A DNA stretch of 9,611 nt from Candidatus Pacearchaeota archaeon (GTDB lineage: Archaea; Nanobdellota; Nanobdellia; Pacearchaeales; GW2011-AR1), in assembly GCA_014728745.1 (NCBI GenBank), contig WJLC01000036.1:1-9611 (forward strand), in the 5' to 3' direction. Under the pieces are notes generated by a model. That model was not told where the DNA came from. It saw nothing but the letters and a program-made list of their open reading frames with translations, and made no database searches. A program made the position numbers and the translations under genes. Positions 5,540 to 9,611 of the stretch are shown piece after piece; position 1 is the stretch's first letter, and every line of letters begins with the position of its first letter.

Positions 5540-6239
5540 TTATTTAGGATATTTCCAAAAGTACCATTTCTTTTGAGTAAGTAATTTTTTGAATCCTGGA
5601 ATGATTATTAAAAATATATAGGCTACTGATAATAAACACCATACTGCAGGCCATTCATTGGGATTGCTTGTTAATGCCCTTGCGATTACCGGCCCTGCTA
5701 ACACATTGTATGCTGTTGCTTTCCATGCTCCATAACTTAAAGGTATTAGGAATACAGATAAGGTGTATGTCCATGCAATTATGCCTCCAATTCCATTAAT
5801 TGGCATTTCCCATGCAAGATGTATGCTTCCGGGAATTGAACAAAGTCTTTCACCGCATAGGACAGTTCCAATGGTGCAAGATCCAGCCCAATCAAAAGGG
5901 TAAATCCTTACTAGCATTAGAATTGTTGCTATAAATGCTATAAAGAAAACCCAACCAATAATCTTTTTTCTAAAATTTTTAGGTACAAAATATAGCATAA
6001 GTGCGTTTATAAAAAAAGGCTGAAAAGAAATATGAAGATAAGACAAAAAAGTTAATATTTGATTTGTTGGGGTGCATGCGTCTAAATAAAAATATGTGAG
6101 AAACTGTAATAACTCCATCACTCCAAAATAAGCTATTGGGATCCAAAGCAATTTACTCTCTTTTTTATACCATAAATATCCTGCAAATGCAAAATCCAAG
6201 AATTGCCATAATTAGGGATATAGGCATTGTCCAACACAT
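5540..6239 (-). CDS. DUF5765-like multi-pass membrane protein with an apparent N-terminal frameshift
   Basis: The open frame from TTG at 6199 gives 219 residues with about six membrane helices and motifs I recall from a widespread family (DUF5765-like, label from memory): FLSYLHISFQPFFINALMLYFVP, YPFDWAGSC, LCGERLCS, HLAWEMP and TSNPNEWPAVWCL. The family normally starts MCW. Just upstream, ATG at 6239-6237 begins MCWTMPISLIMAILGF in another frame, then hits a stop; removing one T from the TTTT run (minus-strand complement of 6191-6194) joins the frames smoothly (GFAFAGYLW). A TATA box TTTTAAATA (6270-6262) lies 26 bases before that ATG, supporting it as the true start. So this is either a one-base sequence or assembly error, or a genuine recent frameshift. 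Function unknown; intact product would be about 232 residues. Confidence 0.75.
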
Positions 6240-6270
6240 AATTAATAGTAAGAGGAAGTGCTATTTAAAA

Positions 6271-6591
6271 TTACTTCTTAGCTAATTTCCTGCATTCCTT
6301 ACATCTTCTCACAAGCTCTTTTTCGTTTTCAAAAATATTTATTTTGCCTGCCTTGTAATCTTTGAATTTTGGAAGAGGTGAATTGTGTTTATATCCTCGT
6401 CTTGCCATTTCCTTGACAAGTTGTTTGTGTCTCTTTTTAATATTATGAATTTCAACCTGGCCTTTTTCAATATGTCCTTTTACAGACTTGCCCTTGTTTA
6501 GGCTGCCAATTAATTGATGAAGCTCCTTATGTTCTCCTAATAGGTGTTGTCTGCAAAGTTTTTTTGGGTTGGTCATCCACATTCTTGTCAT
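6271..6591 (-). CDS. Pyrimidine dimer DNA glycosylase (T4 endonuclease V-like)
   Basis: 106 residues. The N-terminus MTRMWM...LCRQHLLGEHKELHQ aligns without gaps with T4 endonuclease V (MTRINL...LADQHLMAEYRELPR). Thr2, whose free amino group forms the Schiff base after Met removal, Arg3, His16, Glu20 and the catalytic Glu23 are all in register. The family removes UV-induced pyrimidine dimers by base flipping and cuts the abasic strand. This version is shorter than the phage enzyme (138 residues) and ends with a CxxC (RRCKEC), as in many cellular homologues. The ATG overlaps the stop of the upstream HNH-like gene (ATGA), so the two are translationally coupled. The sequential downstream gene has its own promoter. 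Confidence 0.85.
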   Translation of the reverse strand: MTRMWMTNPKKLCRQHLLGEHKELHQLIGSLNKGKSVKGHIEKGQVEIHNIKKRHKQLVKEMARRGYKHNSPLPKFKDYKAGKINIFENEKELVRRCKECRKLAKK

Positions 6592-6809
6592 TTTGAGTTA
6601 AGTTCCTGTAAAATTTTAGTGATTATTGTCATAGTTCCGGTACATTCTTCTTTAATATACTCATTAAATTCTCCTAAATTATTTGGAGCGTAATGGTGGC
6701 AATCCCTACAGAGAACAATAGAATTTTTTAGTTCGTCTTGTCCTTCAAAAACAAGGGGTTTTTTATTATGGATTTCAAGCATTTTTCCTGTTTTATCATG
6801 CAAAAACAT
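6588..6809 (-). CDS. Small HNH-like zinc protein
   Basis: 73 residues from the ATG at 6809-6807 (an in-frame TTG at 6818 would add three). The sequence MLEIHNKKPLVFEGQDELKNSIVLCRDCHHYAP follows an HNH endonuclease pattern: EIHN as the first His, N30, then LCRDCHH. The usual N-terminal CxxC pair is missing, so it is a minimal or degenerate HNH fold and catalytic activity is uncertain. The segment PNNLGEFNEYIKEE after the CxxC closely resembles PNNPEKVDEYIEEK in the zinc module of the protein at 1581-2126. It overlaps the dimer glycosylase gene by four bases, suggesting a joint role in DNA repair (inference). A TATA-like ATAAATTTA is about 20-28 bases upstream of the ATG. Confidence 0.65.
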   Translation of the reverse strand: MFLHDKTGKMLEIHNKKPLVFEGQDELKNSIVLCRDCHHYAPNNLGEFNEYIKEECTGTMTIITKILQELNSK

Positions 6810-6867
6810 TTTTAGCAAGTAAATTTATCTCTTTCAAGACACTGTTTTCTCAAGGATTTATTTCTTT

Positions 6868-7695
6868 TCATAGTCTATCTAAAGGAGATTTAATTGTCTT
6901 TAATTGTTCTGTAGAGATATGAGTATATATTTGTGTTGTTGAAAGATCTGAATGCCCTAAAAGTTCTTGAATTATTCTAATATCTGTTCCTGCTTCTAAA
7001 AGATGCGTGGCAAAACTATGCCTTAGGGTATGAGGATGAACCTCTTTTTCAATTCCTGCTTTTTTTACTGCTTTTTGGACTATTTTTTGGATATTTCTTG
7101 TGCTTAATTTTCCTTTTGGGCCACTAAATAGATATTCTTGGTTGTTTAAACGCTGTTTATCTACTTGTTTTTGGAGTTTTTTGGACAGCTTTTCTGGAAT
7201 ATTAAACACCCTGTCCTTTCTTCCTTTTGCTTGCCTAACATGTCCAATCATTTCATTAAAATTCAGATCAACTATTTTTAAGTTGGTTAGCTCAGAAACA
7301 CGAAATCCGCAAGCATAAATCATCTGAATCATTAATTTGCTCTTTTTTGTTGAAATTGCATCAACCAGTTGTTTAACTTCATCTTTTGTTAAAACAGCAG
7401 GCAATTTTTTTTCTCTTTTTGGCCGTTTGATGTTTGCTGTCAAATCCTTTCCAAATATGTTCTTATATGCTAACTTTATTGCAGCTAAAAATTGAATTAT
7501 TGACATTGCAGCTTTATCTGATAATTTATCTGCTACATATAATTTAACATCATTTGTTGTTATTTCCTCTGGATTCTTTTTTGTAAACTCTAACAAATTT
7601 TTATTTGCTTTCAAATATTTGGTAATTGTGTATTTTGAATTTTTTGAGATTTTTAATTCAACTCTTATTTTTTCTAAAAAAGTTTCTGAATCCAT
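6868..7695 (-). CDS. xerA: Tyrosine recombinase XerA
   Basis: 275 residues. The N-terminal core-binding (SAM-like) domain covers about 1-90 and the catalytic domain 98-275. All six active-site residues are visible: R132 (CGFRVSEL), K157 (QAKGRKDR), H222 and R225 (HPHTLRHSFATH), H248 (LLGHSDLSTTQ) and the nucleophile Y257 (IYTHIS). Length and motif order match the single-recombinase XerA of archaea, which resolves chromosome dimers at a dif site; an element-borne integrase is the alternative. A dif-like site lies about 170 bases upstream (7866-7893). The promoter TATA (7723-7715) is 24 bases before the ATG and is bracketed by a 13-base inverted repeat, which suggests self- or repressor-control. 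Part of its coding region (7142-7161) holds a TGTTTA-type motif. Confidence 0.93.
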   Translation of the reverse strand: MDSETFLEKIRVELKISKNSKYTITKYLKANKNLLEFTKKNPEEITTNDVKLYVADKLSDKAAMSIIQFLAAIKLAYKNIFGKDLTANIKRPKREKKLPAVLTKDEVKQLVDAISTKKSKLMIQMIYACGFRVSELTNLKIVDLNFNEMIGHVRQAKGRKDRVFNIPEKLSKKLQKQVDKQRLNNQEYLFSGPKGKLSTRNIQKIVQKAVKKAGIEKEVHPHTLRHSFATHLLEAGTDIRIIQELLGHSDLSTTQIYTHISTEQLKTIKSPLDRL

Positions 7696-7740
7696 TTTAG
7701 TTACTACATTTAAGTAAATTTATTTTTTGTAGTGACTAAA
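7696..7740 (-). promoter_or_regulatory. xerA promoter bracketed by an inverted repeat (operator-like)
   Basis: The 13-base arms 7696-7708 (TTTAGTTACTACA) and 7728-7740 (TGTAGTGACTAAA) are reverse complements at 12 of 13 positions. Between them lies the TATA box (ATAAATTTA on the minus strand, 7723-7715), 24 bases before the ATG. One arm covers the predicted transcription start, the other the BRE position, so a protein bound to both would block transcription factor B/TBP access. Confidence 0.55.
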
Positions 7741-7750
7741 GTATTTAATG

Positions 7751-7767
7751 TGCACTTAGCTTAACTT
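7751..7767 (+). repeat. ACTTAGGTTAG-type repeat, diverged copy 1
   Basis: TGCACTTAGCTTAACTT is a diverged member of the repeat seen best at 8709-8727. It lies about 57 bases upstream of xerA and is preceded by GTATTTAATG (7741-7750), as is the copy at 8250-8268. Confidence 0.45.
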
Positions 7768-7865
7768 AGTCCTCTCTAAATGATTTTATTACTCTAGTCT
7801 CTTTCTAAAACTAATTGGGGGAACTTTCTTTATAAAAATGAGCGATTACTAGGGAGTTTAGACAG

Positions 7866-7893
7866 GGTTCGCATAATCTGTATTATGCGAAGT
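7866..7893. other. dif: dif-like Xer recombination site
   Basis: Perfect inverted arms TTCGCATAAT (7868-7877) and ATTATGCGAA (7882-7891) surround CTGT. In Xer layout this is two 11-base arms (7866-7876, 7883-7893) around a 6-base centre (7877-7882). The left arm GGTTCGCATAA differs from the E. coli dif XerC arm as I remember it (GGTGCGCATAA) at one position, and the right arm begins TTATG as in E. coli. It lies about 170 bases from xerA. The other reading, a hairpin terminator (a T run follows the right arm), is less likely given the 11-6-11 match and the lack of a gene ending here. Confidence 0.75.
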
Positions 7894-7931
7894 TTTTACA
7901 CATAAATGTCAGAATAAGGGATTTGTTGTGA

Positions 7932-7942
7932 ACTTAGGTTAG
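7932..7942 (+). repeat. ACTTAGGTTAG repeat, copy 2
   Basis: ACTTAGGTTAG preceded by TTGTTGTGA (7924-7931 region) matches the left part of the copy at 8709-8727 (TTGTGC then ACTTAGGTTAG). It sits between the dif-like site and the end of the 74-residue gene. Confidence 0.5.
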
Positions 7943-7963
7943 GTTTATGCATATATTCATTTT

Positions 7964-8188
7964 TTATTCAGAATCTAATAATTCATGCTCACTTAAATAT
8001 GATTCTGCCAGGTTAACTACTTTTATTTCCTTATCTTCATACTTTGCTGTATAAAATATTTTTCTAATGCCTCCAAACCTCTTAGGAGTGCACATTAAAT
8101 TCTTTAGGGTATAGATCTCTCCATTTTCATCTCTTATCTGCTTTCCCTCAAGTTCTGCTTTTAAAATATCTCCAATTGATTTTGCCAT
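7964..8188 (-). CDS. Hypothetical protein (74 aa)
   Basis: 74 residues, no membrane segments, one cysteine. The start is MAKSIGDILKAELEGK, then a short sheet-like region (IRKIFYTAKYEDKEIKVVNLAESY). A minus-strand TATA-like AAAAATATAGG (8217-8208) is centred 24 bases before the ATG, so the gene looks expressed and leaderless. An ACTTAGGTTAG repeat is 62 bases upstream of the start. No family recognised and no function assigned. Confidence 0.55.
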   Translation of the reverse strand: MAKSIGDILKAELEGKQIRDENGEIYTLKNLMCTPKRFGGIRKIFYTAKYEDKEIKVVNLAESYLSEHELLDSE

Positions 8189-8249
8189 TTTATGTTTTAT
8201 TATTTTTCCTATATTTTTGGGGTTAATTATGTATTTAATGTCTTCTTGT

Positions 8250-8268
8250 ACTTAGGTTAGCTTTGTTA
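8250..8268 (+). repeat. ACTTAGGTTAG repeat, copy 3
   Basis: The 19 bases ACTTAGGTTAGCTTTGTTA are identical to 8709-8727. The copy lies in the 90-base gap between the two small minus-strand genes, preceded by GTATTTAATG at 8231-8240. Confidence 0.75.
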
Positions 8269-8278
8269 TTTGATTGAT

Positions 8279-8563
8279 TTATCCTCTTGCTTTAGGTTTT
8301 CTAGCCTTGCTTAAATCTTTTAAGATCTTTTCAATATATTTATCATTCATTGCCTTTTTTTCAATTTGGTTCATTCTTTGTTTAGTTTGATCAAATCTGC
8401 AGGGAGCACCTGGATAAGCTGCTGAAAAGCACATTGGGGGAGGATTAGAGCTAGGAAAAATTGTGCATAGATTCATGGAAGAATATTCTATCATAAAATA
8501 GCAATCCCTGCTGCAGGTTATTATTTGATCTCTTTTATCTAAACCCATATTTTCTAATTCCAT
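8279..8563 (-). CDS. Hypothetical cysteine-containing protein (94 aa)
   Basis: The best start is ATG 8563-8561 (MELENMGLDKRDQ, 94 residues), because the minus-strand TATA TTATAAACTA (about 8590-8581) is 23 bases before it; an in-frame TTG at 8608 would lie upstream of that promoter. The product has five cysteines in a short central region (CSRDC, LCTIF, MCFS, PCRF) with a proline-rich SSNPPPM, and a lysine-rich helical tail (MNDKYIEKILKDLSKARKPKARG). The spacing does not fit a zinc ribbon I know. The 19-base repeats flank it on both sides (8250-8268 and 8709-8727). Unrecognised family. Confidence 0.55.
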   Translation of the reverse strand: MELENMGLDKRDQIITCSRDCYFMIEYSSMNLCTIFPSSNPPPMCFSAAYPGAPCRFDQTKQRMNQIEKKAMNDKYIEKILKDLSKARKPKARG

Positions 8564-8654
8564 TTGTTGAAAAAAGAAAATTAGTTTATAATCTTTTATG
8601 TGATTCAAAAATCAAAAATATCTTTTCAAGGCAAAAAGGATTGTAAATTTTACA

Positions 8655-8676
8655 GGTAATTTTTCCGGTAATTTTT
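8655..8676 (+). repeat. Short direct repeat GGTAATTTTT
   Basis: GGTAATTTTT (8655-8664; the second copy at 8667-8676) occurs twice in tandem with a 2-base gap. It is in the non-coding stretch upstream of the 94-residue gene. No role is evident. Confidence 0.4.
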
Positions 8677-8708
8677 GATATTAATTTTGAATGTTGCCCA
8701 TGTTGTGC

Positions 8709-8727
8709 ACTTAGGTTAGCTTTGTTA
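8709..8727 (+). repeat. ACTTAGGTTAG repeat, copy 4
   Basis: ACTTAGGTTAGCTTTGTTA, identical to 8250-8268 over 19 bases, at the left border of the palindrome-rich region. It is preceded by TTGTGC, as partly in copies 1 and 2. Confidence 0.75.
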
Positions 8728-8735
8728 GTTGTTGA

Positions 8736-9026
8736 TGTGTCGTAAACACTTCGACACACGGGTGTTTGAACAGGTGTTTATGCTGTTTATTTGTGTTTAT
8801 CGACGGAGATTCTTGTCTGTTTTTTTTGGTTGTTTATATTTTTTGGAAAAAAATTTCTTGGGTGTTTAAGGTGTTTAAGGTTGTCCAAAGCTGTTTAAAC
8901 AGGCTGTTTATGTTTGTTTTTTTGAATAAACAGCTGTTTATTTGGGTGTTTTTGGGTTTTTTCGACACATCTTGACTAAAAAAATTTCTTTTTTATCGAC
9001 GAGAAATAAAAAGTTTTTATCGACGG
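8736..9026. repeat. Non-coding palindrome and iteron field (possible origin, centromere or operator cluster)
   Basis: This 290-base stretch has no convincing gene. It contains (a) TGTTTA words in both orientations: 8763-8779, GGTGTTTAAG twice in tandem (8861-8880), the perfect palindrome CTGTTTAAACAG (8891-8902), AAACAGGCTGTTT (8897-8909), and the 18-base palindrome AATAAACAGCTGTTTATT (8925-8942); (b) TCGACACA words: TGTGTCG (8736-8742) facing CGACACA (8752-8758) and a further TTCGACACA (8961-8969); (c) TTTATCGACG at 8796-8805, 8992-9001 and 9016-9025. GC-containing words repeated this often in an AT-rich gap suggest protein-binding sites. The last TTTATCGACGG directly precedes the promoter of the next gene. 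Confidence 0.75.
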
Positions 9027-9030
9027 CAGG

Positions 9031-9046
9031 AAAGGTTTTTAAACTA
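9031..9046 (+). promoter_or_regulatory. Promoter of the coiled-coil/HTH gene
   Basis: AAAGG (BRE) followed by TTTTTAAAC (TATA) is centred about 24 bases before the ATG at 9065, predicting a leaderless mRNA. A TTTATCGACGG word ends five bases upstream of it (9026), where a bound protein could affect promoter use. Confidence 0.5.
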
Positions 9047-9064
9047 GTTTTCCAATATTATGTT

Positions 9065-9611
9065 ATGCTCTTTAAGTTTTTATTTGGCAAAAGTGATAAA
9101 AAAAAGGTTGATGAACTAGAAGAATCCACAAAAAAAGGTTTTGAGGATGTTAAAAAAGATATTCATTCTGTAAGTGGTTGGATTAAACACCTAGATTCTG
9201 AGAAGAATATGCAGCAAAAGGACATAGAAGATCTAAAAGAAGACTTATCGACGATAAAAGCAGAGCTTGAAGGCATAAAAAATATTCTTTCTTTTGTAGG
9301 GGGCATGAATTCAAACAGCCTGTTTAAAACACCCAAACGGCTGTCCAATAAACAAACAGCTGTTTTACCTGTGCAAACACCTGTTCAAACAGGTGTTCAA
9401 ACACCAAATTTAGACAAATTTTCAGTTACAGAGAGGGCTATTTTATGGGTAATGCTAAATACAGATATGAAATTGAGTTATGAGGATTTGGCTGCAATGC
9501 TTGGAAAAGAAAAATCTACAATAAGGGGGCAGTTAAACAGGATCAAACAAAAAGGAGGAAAACATTTTTTTGAAGAAGTGGTTGAAAAAAATGGTAAAAA
9601 AAGAATATATA
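9065..9611 (+). CDS. Coiled-coil/VQT-repeat/helix-turn-helix DNA-binding protein (C-terminus outside the window)
   Basis: 182 residues are visible, open to the window end. Residues 12-75 form a charged coiled coil (VDELEESTKKGFEDVKKDI...DIEDLKEDLSTIKAELEGI). Residues 101-113 hold tandem VQT repeats (LPVQTPVQTGVQTP). Residues 118-165 look like a sigma-region-4/winged HTH: FSVTERAILWVMLNT, then KLSYEDLAAMLGKEKSTIRGQLNRIKQK. I recall similar proteins in Pacearchaeota/Woesearchaeota, without known function. The start at 9065 is chosen from the upstream TATA; the nearby ATG at 9060 is out of frame and quickly stops. The codons of the linker carry the same palindromes as the upstream region (9313-9328, 9354-9365, 9375-9397), and the L-S-T-I codons form TTATCGACGATAA (9245-9257). 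An oligomeric DNA-binding protein acting on these sites is the natural inference. Confidence 0.8.
   Translation, partial: MLFKFLFGKSDKKKVDELEESTKKGFEDVKKDIHSVSGWIKHLDSEKNMQQKDIEDLKEDLSTIKAELEGIKNILSFVGGMNSNSLFKTPKRLSNKQTAVLPVQTPVQTGVQTPNLDKFSVTERAILWVMLNTDMKLSYEDLAAMLGKEKSTIRGQLNRIKQKGGKHFFEEVVEKNGKKRIY
9313..9403. repeat. Palindromes embedded in the coding sequence of the HTH gene
   Basis: AAACAGCCTGTTTAAA (9313-9328) is the exact reverse complement of 8894-8909. AAACAGCTGTTT (9354-9365) repeats 8928-8939. AAACACCTGTTCAAACA (9375-9391) is the exact reverse complement of 8763-8779. Within it, AACACCTGTT (9376-9385) and AACAGGTGTT (9388-9397) make a perfect 10-base dyad with centre CA. These bases encode the linker and VQT repeats. 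Confidence 0.85.

Noticed and set aside
6240..6270. Read-through operon from the glycosylase into the DUF5765-like gene
   Set aside because: A well-placed TATA box (6270-6262) gives the membrane protein its own promoter, so an obligatory operon is not supported.
7868..7897. The 7868-7891 dyad followed by TTTTT as an intrinsic terminator
   Set aside because: No plus-strand gene ends here; the 11-6-11 geometry, dif-like arm and nearby xerA fit a recombination site better. A small RNA from the TATA-like box at 7829-7838 ending here cannot be fully excluded.
7751..8727. CRISPR array or integron attC array
   Set aside because: The repeats are too few, irregularly spaced (up to 450 bases) and separated by genes; no cas genes, no integron-type integrase insert and no attC core consensus.
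8766..8975. A 69-codon plus-strand open frame (Phe/Val/Leu-rich) in the palindrome field
   Set aside because: It is made by TGTTTA words read as codons, has no promoter at usual spacing, and its composition follows the repeats; unlikely to be a gene.

Overview
The window looks like chromosomal DNA of an AT-rich archaeon, most likely a small-genome DPANN lineage (Pacearchaeota/Woesearchaeota/Nanoarchaeota-like; inference). The evidence is an archaeal L18e-L13-S9 ribosomal-protein cluster, a tRNA-Leu without encoded CCA, TATA boxes placed about 24-27 bases before start codons (leaderless style), a XerA-type recombinase, and protein families that I associate with DPANN genomes: CxxC-x17-CxxC zinc ribbons, a recombinase-domain protein without a catalytic domain, and a coiled-coil/VQT/helix-turn-helix protein.

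Layout. 1-392: promoter, a partial copy of the tRNA 5' end, tRNA-Leu(CAA), and the leader of the ribosomal operon. 393-1572 (+): rpl18e, rpl13, rps9. 1581-2126 (-): zinc-finger protein with an orphan 'Recombinase' domain. 2270-2818 (+): acidic twin zinc-ribbon protein. 4237-2909 (-): a three-gene set of an anchored Kazal-like cysteine-rich protein, a 51-residue membrane peptide and a short VIT/CCC1-like membrane protein. 4301-5488 (+): three small proteins of unknown function. 6239-5540 (-): a DUF5765-like membrane protein with an apparent one-base frameshift near its start. 6809-6271 (-): a small HNH-like protein overlapping a T4 endonuclease V-type pyrimidine-dimer glycosylase. 7695-6868 (-): xerA. 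7696-9064: an accessory stretch with a dif-like site, four copies of an ACTTAGGTTAG repeat, two small unknown genes, and a dense field of palindromic TGTTTA and TCGAC words. 9065-end (+): the start of a coiled-coil/helix-turn-helix protein that runs off the window.

The most unusual part is 8736-9405. The same palindromic words (AAACAGCTGTTT; AAACAGCCTGTTTAAA; AAACACCTGTTCAAACA; TTATCGACG) occur both in the non-coding upstream region and inside the first 115 codons of the following gene, where they encode its VQT repeats. Relatives of the TGTTTAAACA word also sit in two gene ends elsewhere (2885-2917, 5495-5530) and inside xerA (7142-7161). With a dif-like site only 170 bases from xerA, this suggests a chromosome-maintenance locus: resolution site, its recombinase, and possibly an iteron-like origin or centromere with its own binding protein. 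That role is inference; the repeats themselves are directly visible. Ordinary housekeeping genes occupy the left half.
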